DNA of 64,000 nucleotides from Streptomyces spinoverrucosus (GCF_015712165.1 NZ_JADPZX010000001.1:7645501-7709500), one strand, 5' to 3'; positions 9,714-19,128 are shown, counted from the stretch's first letter. Program-made: numbers and translations. Notes: generated by a model from the letters alone, not told the origin.

Positions 9714-10397
9714 ATGACCCGGGTGCTCGTGGTGGAGGACGACCCGCAGCTCGTCCGGGCCCTCGTGATCAACATGCAGGCCCGCCGGTACGGAGTGGAT
9801 GCCGCCCCCGACGGCGCCACCGCCCTGCGGCTGGCGGCCGCCCGCCGGCCCGACGTCGTGATGCTCGACCTCGGGCTGCCCGACATGAACGGCGTCGACG
9901 TCATCAAGGCGCTACGGGGCTGGACCCGCGTGCCGATCCTGGTGCTGTCGGCCCGTCAGGGGTCCGACGAGAAGGTCGCCGCGCTGGACGCGGGCGCGGA
10001 CGACTACGTCACCAAACCGTTCAGCATGGACGAGTTGATGGCCCGTCTCCGGGCCGCCGTACGCCGCACCGAGGAGATCCCGCTCGCCCCCGAGACCACA
10101 CTGGTGGAGACGGACGAGTTCACCATCGACCTGCTCGCCAAGAAGGTCGTCCGGGACGGGCACGACGTACGGCTCACCCCGACCGAATGGCATCTGCTGG
10201 AGATCCTGGTCACCAACCCCGGCCGGCTGATCGCGCAGCAGCACCTGCTCCAGGAGGTCTGGGGAGTCTCCCGGAGCAACAAGACCAACTACCTGCGGGT
10301 CTACATGGCCCAACTGCGCCGCAAACTGGAAGCGGACCCCGCGCACCCCCGTTATCTCATCACCGAACCCGGCATGGGTTACCGCTTCGAAGGGTGA
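9714..10397 (+). CDS. kdpE: KdpE, response regulator of the K+ limitation response
   Basis: A 227-residue OmpR/PhoB-family regulator. The receiver domain spans residues 1-118, with phospho-acceptor Asp52 in VVMLDLGLPD and Lys about 101 in VTKPFS. The winged-helix DNA-binding domain follows, with LTPTEWHLLEILVTNPG, LRVYMAQLRRKLE and TEPGMGYRF. It follows kdpC directly and its stop lies 2 nt before the kdpD start, so the two are co-transcribed. The order E then D is the reverse of E. coli kdpDE. It should activate kdpFABC; the 11-bp-spaced repeats upstream of kdpF are its likely site. Confidence 0.93.
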   Translation: MTRVLVVEDDPQLVRALVINMQARRYGVDAAPDGATALRLAAARRPDVVMLDLGLPDMNGVDVIKALRGWTRVPILVLSARQGSDEKVAALDAGADDYVTKPFSMDELMARLRAAVRRTEEIPLAPETTLVETDEFTIDLLAKKVVRDGHDVRLTPTEWHLLEILVTNPGRLIAQQHLLQEVWGVSRSNKTNYLRVYMAQLRRKLEADPAHPRYLITEPGMGYRFEG

Positions 10398-10399
10398 AC

Positions 10400-12964
10400 A
10401 TGGCACGCGGCAAGCTGCGGATCTACCTCGGCGCGGCGCCGGGCGTGGGCAAGACGTACGCGATGTTGTCCGAGGCGCACCGGCGCATCGAGCGCGGCAC
10501 GGACTGCGTGGTGGCCTTCGTCGAACACCACGCACGGCCGCGCACCGAGGTGATGCTGCACGGCCTGGAACAGGTCCCGCGCCGGGAACTGCGCTACCGC
10601 GACACGGCGTTCACGGAGATGGACGTCGACGCGGTGCTCGCCCGCCGGCCGAAGGTCGCGCTCGTCGACGAACTCGCCCACACCAACGTCCCCGGCTCGC
10701 GCAACGCCAAGCGCTGGCAGGACGTCGAGGAACTGCTGGCGGCCGGGATCGACGTGATCTCCACCGTCAACATCCAGCACCTGGAGTCGCTGGGGGATGT
10801 CGTGGAGTCGATCACGGGGGTCCGGCAGCGGGAGACCGTGCCGGACGAAGTCGTCCGGCGGGCGGACCAGATCGAGCTTGTCGACATGTCGCCGGAGGCG
10901 CTGCGCCGTCGTATGGCGCACGGCAACATCTACAAGCCGGACAAGGTGGATGCCGCCCTGTCGAACTACTTCCGGCCGGGAAACCTGACCGCCCTGCGCG
11001 AGTTGGCGCTGCTGTGGGTGGCCGACCGGGTCGACGAGTATCTGAAGCAGTACCGCAGCGAGCACCGGGTGTCGAAGATCTGGGGCTCGCGGGAGCGGAT
11101 CGTGGTGGGTCTGACCGGCGGCCCGGAGGGCCGCACCCTGATCCGGCGTGCGGCCCGCCTGGCGGAGAAGGGCGCCGGTGGTGAGGTGCTCGCCGTCTAC
11201 ATAGCGCGCAGTGACGGACTGACCGCCGCCTCCCCGAAGGAACTCGCCGTCCAGCGCACCCTGGTCGAGGACCTCGGCGGCACCTTCCACCACGTCATCG
11301 GCGACGACATACCGGCCGCGCTGCTGGACTTCGCGCGCGGTGTGAACGCCACCCAGATAGTCCTCGGCGTCTCCCGCCGCAAGACCTGGCAGTACGTCTT
11401 CGGGCCCGGCGTCGGCGCGACGGTGGCCCGCGAGTCGGGACCCGACCTCGACGTCCACCTCATCACGCACGACGAGGCGGGCAAGGGGCGGGGCCTGCCC
11501 GTCGCCCGGGGCACGCGCCTCGGTGGACTGCGCCTGGTGTGGGGCTGGCTCGTCGGCGTGCTCGGCCCCGTCCTGTTCACCTTCCTGCTGACGAGCGTCG
11601 CTCCCGGCGTCGGCCTCGCCAACGACATGCTGCTGTTCCTGACGCTGACCGTGGCAGCCGCCCTGCTCGGCGGGCTGCTTCCGGCGCTGGCCTCGGCGGT
11701 CGTCGGCTCACTGCTGCTGAACTGGTACTTCACCCCGCCCGTGCACACCCTGACCATCGCCGACCCCAAGAACATCGTCGCCATCGCGATCTTCATCGGC
11801 GTCGCGGTGTCCGTGGCGTCGGTGGTCGACGTCGCCGCCCGGCGCACCCACCAGGCGGCCCGGCTGCGGGCCGAGGCCGAGATCCTGTCCTTCCTCGCGG
11901 GTAACGTGCTGCGCGGCGAGACCAGTCTGGAGGCCCTGCTGGAGCGGGTGCGCGAGACGTTCGGCATGGAGTCGGTGGCGCTGCTGGAGCGCGAGAGCGA
12001 CGTGGCGCCGTGGACGTGCGCGGGCAGCGTGGGCCCGCGTCCGGCCGGGTGCCCCGAGGACGCGGAGGTCGACATGCCGGTCAGCGACCGCATGACGCTG
12101 GCCCTGACGGGCCGGGTGCTGCCCGCCGAGGACCGCCGGGTGCTGGCCGCGTTCGCCGCCCAGGCCGCGGTCGTACTGGACCGCCGCCGCCTCCAGGAGG
12201 AGGCCGACCAGGCCCGCACTCTGGCCGAGGGCAACCGCATCCGTACGGCCCTGCTGGCCGCCGTCAGCCATGACCTCCGTACGCCGCTCGCCGGTATCAA
12301 GGCGTCGGTCACCTCGCTGCGTTCGGACGACGTCGAGTGGTCCGAGCAGGACCGGGCCGACCTCCTGGAGGCGATCGAGGAGGGCGCCGACCGGCTCGAC
12401 CATCTGGTCGGCAACCTGCTCGACATGTCCCGCCTGCAGACCGGCACGGTCACGCCGATCATCCGTGAGGTCGACCTCGACGAGGTCGTGCCCATGGCGC
12501 TCGGCGGGGTCCCCGAGGACAGCGTCGAGCTGGACATCCCCGAGACCCTGCCGATGGTCCATGTCGACAAGGGCCTGCTGGAGCGGGCGGTGGCCAACGT
12601 CGTGGAGAACGCGGTCAAGTACAGCCCGGACGGTACGCCCGTGCTGGTCGCCGCCAGCGCCATCGCCGACCGCGTCGAGGTGCGGGTCGTGGACCGGGGA
12701 CCGGGGGTGCCCGACGAGGCGAAGGAGCGGATCTTCGAGCCGTTCCAGCGGTACGGCGACGCCCCGCGCGGTGCCGGAGTCGGCCTCGGCCTGGCGGTCG
12801 CCCGCGGCTTCGCCGAGGCCATGGGCGGCACCCTCAACGCCGAGGACACCCCCGGCGGTGGGCTCACGATGGTGCTGAGTCTGCGGATGGCGCCCGGCCG
12901 GGGCGCGGCTGTGGTGGCCCAGGGGCGTACCGATGGCGTCAACGCGCCGTCAACGTCGGCCTGA
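10400..12964 (+). CDS. kdpD: KdpD, sensor kinase for K+ limitation
   Basis: An 854-residue membrane histidine kinase. The N-terminal KdpD domain begins GKLRIYLGAAPGVGKT (Walker A) and contains LVDELAHTNVPGSRN. A USP-like domain follows at about residues 225-345, then four membrane helices (DUF4118) at about 380-480, a GAF-like stretch, the phospho-acceptor His near residue 624 in AAVSHDLRTPLAG, and an ATPase domain with NVVENAVKYSPDG and GVGLGLAVARGFAEA. ATG 10400 is preceded by GAAGG at 6 nt; GTG 10394, overlapping the kdpE stop, is possible but too close to that site. It phosphorylates KdpE when K+ is scarce. Confidence 0.93.
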   Translation: MARGKLRIYLGAAPGVGKTYAMLSEAHRRIERGTDCVVAFVEHHARPRTEVMLHGLEQVPRRELRYRDTAFTEMDVDAVLARRPKVALVDELAHTNVPGSRNAKRWQDVEELLAAGIDVISTVNIQHLESLGDVVESITGVRQRETVPDEVVRRADQIELVDMSPEALRRRMAHGNIYKPDKVDAALSNYFRPGNLTALRELALLWVADRVDEYLKQYRSEHRVSKIWGSRERIVVGLTGGPEGRTLIRRAARLAEKGAGGEVLAVYIARSDGLTAASPKELAVQRTLVEDLGGTFHHVIGDDIPAALLDFARGVNATQIVLGVSRRKTWQYVFGPGVGATVARESGPDLDVHLITHDEAGKGRGLPVARGTRLGGLRLVWGWLVGVLGPVLFTFLLTSVAPGVGLANDMLLFLTLTVAAALLGGLLPALASAVVGSLLLNWYFTPPVHTLTIADPKNIVAIAIFIGVAVSVASVVDVAARRTHQAARLRAEAEILSFLAGNVLRGETSLEALLERVRETFGMESVALLERESDVAPWTCAGSVGPRPAGCPEDAEVDMPVSDRMTLALTGRVLPAEDRRVLAAFAAQAAVVLDRRRLQEEADQARTLAEGNRIRTALLAAVSHDLRTPLAGIKASVTSLRSDDVEWSEQDRADLLEAIEEGADRLDHLVGNLLDMSRLQTGTVTPIIREVDLDEVVPMALGGVPEDSVELDIPETLPMVHVDKGLLERAVANVVENAVKYSPDGTPVLVAASAIADRVEVRVVDRGPGVPDEAKERIFEPFQRYGDAPRGAGVGLGLAVARGFAEAMGGTLNAEDTPGGGLTMVLSLRMAPGRGAAVVAQGRTDGVNAPSTSA

Positions 12965-13088
12965 CCGGCGTCAGCATCACGTATCAAAGTGGCCCGGTGC
13001 CCCACTTGCCGGGCACAGCGTCGAAGACGAGCCCCGGCCCGCCTCCCCGCGTCCGGGGCCATCACGCCCCGGCAGCAGGGACCGCGCG

Positions 13089-14060
13089 ATGACGACCCTG
13101 TACGAACCCGCCGACCTGTCGGTGTGGCCCGCCTCCACCACCGAGCCACGGCAACGCCAAGTCGCCGCACGACCTTTCGACCGCGCTGCGCCTCGGCGTC
13201 GGCCGGATCGTCATCGACAGCCCTTTCGGAGATCGCCCGGCCGGCGGCGGTGGGACCGACGGCCACCAGAAGGTCATGGTCCGTGTGGCGCCCGGCATCG
13301 GCGCCGGCGGCCACGACAAGATCCGAACCGGCACCGGCGACCAGAAGGTCGGCCTCTCCCTCTGCGACGGCTACGCCCAGCACGCCATCGCCCGCTTCGT
13401 GGGCCAGCCGCAGCTCGAACTGACCGGCCTGCACTGCCACCTGGGCTCGCAGATCACCAGCGTCAAGCCGTACCTGGCCGCCGTACGCCGCATGGTCGGC
13501 CTGATGGCTCGCCTGCACGACCAGCACGGTCTGATCCCGTCCGAGCTCGACCTCGGCGGCGGCCACGCCATCGCCTACCGACGGGGCGAACCGGCCCTGG
13601 ATCTCGCGGCTTTGGCCCGCCGGATCCGCGCGGTGCCGGCCGAGGCGTGCACGGCGGCGGGGCTTTCCGTGCCGCGCCTGCTCGTCGATCCGGGCCGGGC
13701 GATCGCGGGCCCCGCGGGCATCGCCCTGCACCACGTCCTGGCCGTCAAGCGCACCGGCCCGCACCTGTTCGTCGCCGTCGACGGCGGTATGAGCGACAAC
13801 TCCCGGCCCGCCCTGTACGGCGTGCTGTAAGCCCCGCGGCTCGTCGGCCGCCCCAGCACGGCACCCACGGCCCGGATGACCGTCGTCGGCCGGCACTGCG
13901 AGGCGGGCGACCTCCTGGCCGCCGACGTCGAAGTCCCCGCCGACACACCCCCCGGAGATCTGCTCGCCGTCCCACGTGGCCGGCGCCTACCCCCTGTCCA
14001 TGGCCTCCGGCTACAACCTCGGGTCTCCCTCGCCGGATGCGGGCGACCACGGGGAGTGAC
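13089..14060 (+). pseudogene. lysA: Decayed PLP-dependent diaminopimelate decarboxylase (lysA-like)
   Basis: The reading frame starts normally (MTTLYEPADLSVWPASTT at 13089) but then jumps to mid-protein sequence (HGNAKS..., LGVGRIVIDS at about 13147-13220) in another frame, so about 80 codons seem deleted. A local out-of-frame stretch (ALSEIARPAA) shows compensating indels near 13225. An intact block at 13276-13830 reads RTGTGDQKVGLSL, LTGLHCHLGSQI, LDLGGGHAIAY, LVDPGRAIAGPAG and DGGMSDNSRPALYG, then a stop. The family's next segments (VVGRHCEAGDLLAADVEVP, then VAGAYPLSMASGYNLG after another shift) continue past it to about 14035. A working copy must exist elsewhere if the cell makes lysine this way. 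Confidence 0.85.
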
Positions 14061-14154
14061 GGGATCCGGACACGCGTCGGGGCCGGTGCGCGGTGGAGTT
14101 CGCGTCCGGCCCCAGATGGTCCGGGCGGTGCGCTGGGCGCCGCCCTGGTGGTGC

Positions 14155-14394
14155 TCAGGCGGCGGTCATCACCTGGCTGCCGGCCGGCAGCCGGTGCGGG
14201 GCGATGATCTGGCCGTCCGGCAGGAGCTCACCGGTGTCCTCGAAGAGCACGACGCCGTTGCACAGCAGGCTCCAACCCTGCTCCGGGTGGTGCGCCACGA
14301 GTCGGGCGGATTCCCGGTCGGCGGAGTCGGCGGTCGGGCACGGTGGCTGGTGCTGGCACATGGAAGGGATCTCTCGCTCTGTTGTGTCGTTCAT
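14155..14394 (-). CDS. DUF5999-type small Cys-containing protein
   Basis: A 79-residue protein. The conserved core begins MCQHQPPCPTADSADRE and contains HHPEQGWSLLCNGVVLFED and PDGQIIAPHR, which I recall as the Streptomyces DUF5999 family. Function is unknown; the Cys/His cluster near the start may bind a metal. Start choice: ATG 14394 (MNDTTERE) is preceded by a G-rich site (GGGGGCGG), whereas ATG 14361 (MCQHQ) matches the usual family start but lacks a clear ribosome-binding site. It stands alone between the lysA remnant and an unknown gene. Confidence 0.7.
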   Translation of the reverse strand: MNDTTEREIPSMCQHQPPCPTADSADRESARLVAHHPEQGWSLLCNGVVLFEDTGELLPDGQIIAPHRLPAGSQVMTAA

Positions 14395-14656
14395 GGCCGC
14401 CCCCGTTGCGATAAGTCGGTCGAACCCAGTGTTGCCCCACGGACGACATTCCGCAGGGATTTCGCTGCACCGCTTCTTCACAGGTTGATGACGCATCACC
14501 CGCGCGGACGGTTCATCCCAACTCCACTGTCCCTTCGGGTGGTTCGGGGTGGCCGGATGGGGCTAGTCCGGACGGGGCGGAACGCGTTTTCCGGCTCCTA
14601 CGAGCGAATAGGTACTCGTACGAGCGAGTGTCTTTGCTCGTGAGTCAATCAACAAC

Positions 14657-14691
14657 GCACCCCGCCACCGGGGAATCCGGCGGCGGGGTGC
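14657..14691 (-). terminator. Stem-loop terminator of the 14726-15319 gene
   Basis: GCACCCCGCCACCGG pairs with CCGGCGGCGGGGTGC across a 5-nt loop, giving a 15-bp stem with one mismatch, 35 nt downstream of the leftward gene's stop. No U-tract follows, which is usual in Streptomyces. Confidence 0.7.
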
Positions 14692-14725
14692 GGGAGACGT
14701 TCGCTGCGTGATGTCCGGTCGGCTG

Positions 14726-15319
14726 TCAGGCCGGTGAGCCGAGCAGTGGGGTGGGCGGGGCCGGCGGCACCCGGAGGGTCAGCACCGGGAGCAGTTCGGC
14801 GACCCGGTGCGGGCGGTTGGCCGCGATTCCGGGCGGGGCGGGAGCCAGCGGGACGAGCAGATCGGTCGCCGCGGGGTGGCCGGCTACGCCGTCGGAGGCG
14901 CAGTCGCCGTGCAGCCAGAGCGTGAGCATGTACAGGCCCGGCACGGACAGCAGGCGCGGTTGGTACGACTGGGTGAGCGTCTCAGCCTGGCGCAGCGCGC
15001 GCTCGGTGGAGACGACGTACGGCCCCTCGAAGAAGTGCGAGAACGCCCAGCCGTCCGGCGTCAGCATCGTCTCCGCCGCGGCGACCGCGTGGTCGCCGGA
15101 GCGGATCAGGAAGCGCCAGCCGGCCAGTCGGGTGACGGGCTCGCCCTTGGCCGTGATCCGGTCCAGTACGTGGACCGGCAGAGGCAGCTCGGGCGTGACG
15201 GGGCCCTGGGCGCTGCGCAGGGCGGGGGTTCGGGCCTCGCGGACCGCGGTGGGGGAACCGAGGGCCGTGAGGACGGAGCGAAGTGCGGGCGCGGGAGCCG
15301 GCGGGACATGCAGCGGCAT
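14726..15319 (-). CDS. Conserved-looking soluble protein of unknown function
   Basis: A 197-residue protein starting MPLHVPPAPAPALRSVLTAL. Residues about 55-165 look like one folded domain (RLAGWRFLIRSGDHAVAAAE, FSHFFEGPYV, LPVLTLRVPP). There is no signal peptide or membrane helix. I do not recognise the family. The hydrophobic pattern and the strong terminator support a real gene. It has no obvious operon partner. Confidence 0.6.
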   Translation of the reverse strand: MPLHVPPAPAPALRSVLTALGSPTAVREARTPALRSAQGPVTPELPLPVHVLDRITAKGEPVTRLAGWRFLIRSGDHAVAAAETMLTPDGWAFSHFFEGPYVVSTERALRQAETLTQSYQPRLLSVPGLYMLTLWLHGDCASDGVAGHPAATDLLVPLAPAPPGIAANRPHRVAELLPVLTLRVPPAPPTPLLGSPA

Positions 15320-15881
15320 GGTGGGTCGCCTCTCATTCGACAGGCAGGGTGGCGCGAGGGGGCGGGGCGGACGGCGCTGTCAGCTCACGGGGACAGAGAG
15401 GCGGGGGCCGGGTCTGCGAACGATGGCGTGGGTGTGAGGCCTGCCGGGCGTGAGCGCGACGACAGTTTCCTCCGACCATGGGCGCCAGCCTTCTGCCCTG
15501 TCGACCGAGTTTATACGACATTTGTTCAGCCGGTGTTTCGTCTAACCGCTTCCGGGCACTCGCACAAGAGTTCATTCGGTCGGTGATACGTGGAAATCAT
15601 CCCGATTCCGGAGGGGGTACACCGCGATGACCTCGGAGAATGCCCGCGCCGCGGTCGGCCAATTCCCGTCGGCGTTTTTCACGAGGCCCTCGACGGCGAA
15701 AAGTGCACGCTGCGCCATGCCCGGTGAATGTGCCGCTGATCTTCTTTGGCCGAAGTGACCAGAGTAGCTGTTGGAGGCGTTCACCGGGGGCGTTATGGAT
15801 CGCTCGGGCTGGGCATCATCCACCCTGACCCGGACACCGGCGGCCGGATCATCGGCCCGCCCACCGAGGAGGGACGCTTCG
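15320..15881. other. Intergenic region, divergent promoters expected
   Basis: This 562-bp stretch between divergent genes is less G+C-rich in its middle (for example TTTATACGACATTTGTTCAG near 15510). No open frame in it has convincing coding properties. The Shine-Dalgarno of the rightward gene (GAGGAGGGA) lies at its end. I see no repeats or known RNA. Confidence 0.4.
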
Positions 15882-17399
15882 ATGGGGGAGAAGGTCGTGG
15901 CGGGCGCGTTCGACCTGTCCGATCGCCAGCGCTACCGCACGAAGCTCCGCCAGTGCCTGCGGGGACTGGAGCGGCTGCTGGAGGAGAAGCGGTTCGATCG
16001 ACCGAAGAACCTCATGGGGCTGGAGATCGAACTCAATCTCGCCGGCGCCGACGGCATGCCGAGAATGCTCAACGGCGAGGTCCTGGAAAGGATCGCCAGT
16101 CGAGACTTCCAAACAGAACTCGCCATGTTCAACCTGGAAGTCAACATAGCCCCCCACCGGCTGGGTGGGCGGGTATTCGACCGGCTCGCGGAGGAACTCC
16201 GTACGTCCCTGGCATATGCCCACCGGAAAGCCGGCGAGGTGGACGCCGGAATCGTGATGATCGGCATTCTGCCGACCCTCGAACGGGATGATCTGGTCTC
16301 CTCGAACCTGTCCGACGTGGATCGCTACGTCCTGCTCAACGACCAGATCGTGGCCGCCCGGGGCGAGGACTTCACGCTCGACATCGACGGTGTGGAGCAT
16401 CTGACCTGCACGTCGAAGTCGATCGCGCCGGAGGCTGCCTGCACGTCCGTGCAACTGCACCTGCAGGTCACGCCGGCGCGGTTCGCGGACGTGTGGAACG
16501 CCGCGCAGGCGGCGGCCGCCGCGCAGATAGCCATGGGCGCGAACTCGCCGTTCCTGTTCGGCCGGGAACTGTGGCGCGAGTCCCGGCCGCCGCTGTTCCA
16601 GCAGTCCACCGACACCCGCCCGCCGGAACTTCAGGCGCAGGGGGTCCGGCCGCGCACCTGGTTCGGGGAGCGGTGGATCGGCTCGGCGTACGACCTGTTC
16701 GAGGAGAACCTGCGCTACTACCCCGCGCTGCTGCCGATCTGCGACGACGAGGACCCGCTGGCCGTGCTCGACGCGGGCGGCGTGCCGAAGCTCGCCGAGC
16801 TGGTGCTGCACAACGGCACGGTGTACCGCTGGAACCGGCCCGTGTACGGCATCGCCGACGGCGTCCCCCACCTGCGCGTCGAGAACCGCGTCCTGCCCGC
16901 CGGGCCCACCATCACCGACGTCATCGCCAACGCGGCCTTCTACTACGGCGTCATCCGCGCGCTCGCGGAGGACTCCCGGCCGGTGTGGACCCGGCTGCCC
17001 TTCGAGGCGGCCGCCGCCAACTTCGACGCCGCGTGCCGGTACGGCATCGAGGCGCGCTTCACCTGGCCGCGGCGGGGGCGGTACGGCGGTACCACCGAGG
17101 TCGACGCGGTCAGCCTCGTACGTGACGAACTGCTGCCGCTTGCCGAGGCCGGACTGGACGCGTGGGGTGTCGAACCGGCCGACCGGGACCTGTACCTCGG
17201 CGTGATCGACGAGCGCTGCCGGCGCCGGGTGAACGGGGCGTCCTGGCAGGTCGCGACCTTCCACCGGGCCCTGGAGGGCGGCATGTCCCGGGACGCCGCC
17301 CTGGCCGCTACGACGCGGCGCTATGCCGAGCTGATGCATCAAGGGGAGCCGGTGCACACATGGCCGGTGGGATTGCCGGAGGCTGCGCGGCTGGGGTGA
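15882..17399 (+). CDS. Glutamate-cysteine ligase-like (carboxylate-amine ligase) enzyme
   Basis: A 505-residue protein resembling the GCS2/EgtA-type glutamate-cysteine ligase superfamily, which joins an amino acid carboxylate to an amine using ATP. Supporting motifs are GLEIELNLAGADG (metal-binding Glu pair) near residue 48, FNLEVNIAPH near 85, TSVQLHLQVTP near 190, GANSPFLFGRELWRESR near 220, and FYYGVIRALAEDSRP near 350. ATG 15882 follows GAGGAGGGA. The product is not known: it could make gamma-glutamylcysteine for ergothioneine or another pseudodipeptide, but no other thiol-biosynthesis gene is nearby. Confidence 0.75.
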   Translation: MGEKVVAGAFDLSDRQRYRTKLRQCLRGLERLLEEKRFDRPKNLMGLEIELNLAGADGMPRMLNGEVLERIASRDFQTELAMFNLEVNIAPHRLGGRVFDRLAEELRTSLAYAHRKAGEVDAGIVMIGILPTLERDDLVSSNLSDVDRYVLLNDQIVAARGEDFTLDIDGVEHLTCTSKSIAPEAACTSVQLHLQVTPARFADVWNAAQAAAAAQIAMGANSPFLFGRELWRESRPPLFQQSTDTRPPELQAQGVRPRTWFGERWIGSAYDLFEENLRYYPALLPICDDEDPLAVLDAGGVPKLAELVLHNGTVYRWNRPVYGIADGVPHLRVENRVLPAGPTITDVIANAAFYYGVIRALAEDSRPVWTRLPFEAAAANFDAACRYGIEARFTWPRRGRYGGTTEVDAVSLVRDELLPLAEAGLDAWGVEPADRDLYLGVIDERCRRRVNGASWQVATFHRALEGGMSRDAALAATTRRYAELMHQGEPVHTWPVGLPEAARLG

Positions 17400-17504
17400 G
17401 TGCCGACCCAGGGCACTGAAGCACAGGTGCGTCTGCGAGGCTGTCGGGTGGGATCTTCGTGGCTCGGCGAAGATGTGCGCTGGACTACTCGACTGGAGGC
17501 GGGC

Positions 17505-18305
17505 GTGCAGGGTGAGGTGGGGACCGGGGACGGGGCCGCGTCGGGCGAGGTGCCGTCGCGGCGGGTGCTGCGGGACGAGACCTTGCTCGTGCTCGGTGTC
17601 TCGCTGGGCGCCAGCGCCGTGTCCGCGCTCATCAGTTTCGTCGGGTCCGTCACCAAACCGGGTGGGCTGAAGGACCAGGCCGCCACCCTCAACGCCTCGG
17701 CCGCGCCCGGCCGCCCCTGGCTCGATCTGGCCTGGCAGCTGTTCGGGATCACCACCGCCCTCATCCCCGTCGCCCTCGTCGCGCACTTCCTGCTGCGTGA
17801 GGGGCAGAGCCTCAGAACCCTCGGCTTCGACCGCACCCGGCCCTGGCCGGACCTCGGGCGTGGAGCCGCCATCGCCGCCGTGATCGGCAGTACCGGCATC
17901 GCCTTCTACCTCGCCGCACGCGGCCTCGGCTTCAACCTCACGGTCGTCCCCGAGGCCCTGCCCGACGTGTGGTGGAAGTTCCCGGTGCTGATCCTGTCGG
18001 CCCTGCAGAACTCGATCGTCGAAGAGGTCATCGTCGTCGGCTATCTGCTGCGCCGTCTCGACCAGTTGGGCTGGACGCCCGGCGCCGCGCTGCTGGCCAG
18101 CTCCGTGCTGCGCGGCTCGTACCACCTCTACCAGGGCATTGGCGGCTTCATCGGCAACATGGTGATGGGCGTCGTCTTCGTCTACCTCTACCGCCGCTGG
18201 GGCCGTGTCGGCCCCCTGGTGGTCGCGCACTCGCTGCTCGACATCGGGGCGTTCGTGGGGTACGCCCTGCTCGCCGGCAAGGTGGACTGGCTGCCCACGG
18301 CCTGA
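17505..18305 (+). CDS. CPBP-family intramembrane protease (CAAX-like)
   Basis: A 266-residue polytopic membrane protein. The signature EEVIVVGYLLRRL (paired glutamates near residue 172) is followed by SSVLRGSYHLYQGIGGFIGN and the terminal LVVAHSLLDIGAF, the three conserved motifs of CPBP/Rce1-like proteases; the second and third supply the catalytic or metal histidines. GTG 17505 lies 6 nt after GGAGG; upstream in-frame codons lack such a site. Members act in prenyl-protein or bacteriocin processing and membrane stress in other bacteria; the target here is unknown. It follows the ligase-like gene on the same strand after 105 bp. Confidence 0.85.
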   Translation: MQGEVGTGDGAASGEVPSRRVLRDETLLVLGVSLGASAVSALISFVGSVTKPGGLKDQAATLNASAAPGRPWLDLAWQLFGITTALIPVALVAHFLLREGQSLRTLGFDRTRPWPDLGRGAAIAAVIGSTGIAFYLAARGLGFNLTVVPEALPDVWWKFPVLILSALQNSIVEEVIVVGYLLRRLDQLGWTPGAALLASSVLRGSYHLYQGIGGFIGNMVMGVVFVYLYRRWGRVGPLVVAHSLLDIGAFVGYALLAGKVDWLPTA

Positions 18306-18312
18306 GCAGGTC

Positions 18313-19128
18313 CTAGGTGAGCAGCTCGCCCTCGATCACTGTCACCGCCCGGCCGCTCAGCAGGGTGCGGTCGCCGCGCAGTTCCGTGCGGACACGGCCG
18401 GAGCGCGGCGATGCCTGCAGGCCGGTCAGTTCGGCGCTGCCCAGCCGCTCGGACCAGAACGGGGCCAGCGCGGTGTGGGCGCTGCCGGTGACAGGGTCCT
18501 CGTCGATGCCGACGTTCGGGAAGAAGCACCGCGAGACGTAGTCGTACCCGAGGGCCGGGTCCTCGGCGCGGGCGGTGGCGATGATGCCGCGCGTCGAGTG
18601 GGTGCCGATGGCCTTGTGGTCGGGGCGCAGGGCGTGCACGGTCTTCTCGTCGGCGAGCTCCACCAGCAGGTCACCGACGTTGGGGCCGGTGTCGAAGGCC
18701 GCCAGCGGCCGCGCGCCCAGGGCCTGCGCGAGCCCCTCGGGGACATCGACCGGCGTGAGCGGAGCGGTGGGGAAGTCCAGGGTGATCGAGCCGTCGTCCC
18801 GGGGCGACGCCACGAGGACGCCGCTGCGTGTGGCGAACCGTACCGGGCCCTGGTGGACGCCCGTGGTGTGCAGGACGTGGGCCGTGGCGAGCGTGGCGTG
18901 ACCGCACATCGCCACCTCGGCAGCCGGGGTGAACCAGCGCAGCGCCCAGTCGGCCTCGCCGCCCTCGGGCAGCGGGTGGGCGAAGGCCGTCTCGGCGTGG
19001 TTGACCTCCAGGGCCACCTTCTGGAGCCAGTCGTCCTCGGGGAAGGCGTCGAGGAGCAGGACCCCGGCCGGGTTGCCGGCGAAGGGACGGTCGGTGAAGG
19101 CGTCGACGATTCGGATCCGCATGGCCAT
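18313..19128 (-). CDS. PhzF-family epimerase/isomerase
   Basis: A 271-residue protein of the diaminopimelate-epimerase-like PhzF fold. The catalytic Glu46 lies in NHAETAFAHP, and family motifs IVDAFTDRPFAGNPAGV, LRWFTPAAEVAMCGHATLA and DPVTGSAHTAL are intact. PhzF isomerises a dihydroanthranilate in phenazine synthesis, but most genomic homologues, including lone ones like this, have unknown substrates. It is convergent with the CPBP gene (7-nt gap) and divergent from a PadR regulator, with a CGATATATCG palindrome between them, so PadR control is likely. Confidence 0.88.
   Translation of the reverse strand: MAMRIRIVDAFTDRPFAGNPAGVLLLDAFPEDDWLQKVALEVNHAETAFAHPLPEGGEADWALRWFTPAAEVAMCGHATLATAHVLHTTGVHQGPVRFATRSGVLVASPRDDGSITLDFPTAPLTPVDVPEGLAQALGARPLAAFDTGPNVGDLLVELADEKTVHALRPDHKAIGTHSTRGIIATARAEDPALGYDYVSRCFFPNVGIDEDPVTGSAHTALAPFWSERLGSAELTGLQASPRSGRVRTELRGDRTLLSGRAVTVIEGELLT

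Noticed and set aside
15572..15823. 83-codon minus-strand frame in the 15.3-15.9 kb gap
   Set aside because: No ribosome-binding site, no recognisable motif and mixed codon bias; likely chance.
18313..19128. Phenazine biosynthesis cluster because of PhzF
   Set aside because: No other phz genes are present; lone PhzF homologues are common.
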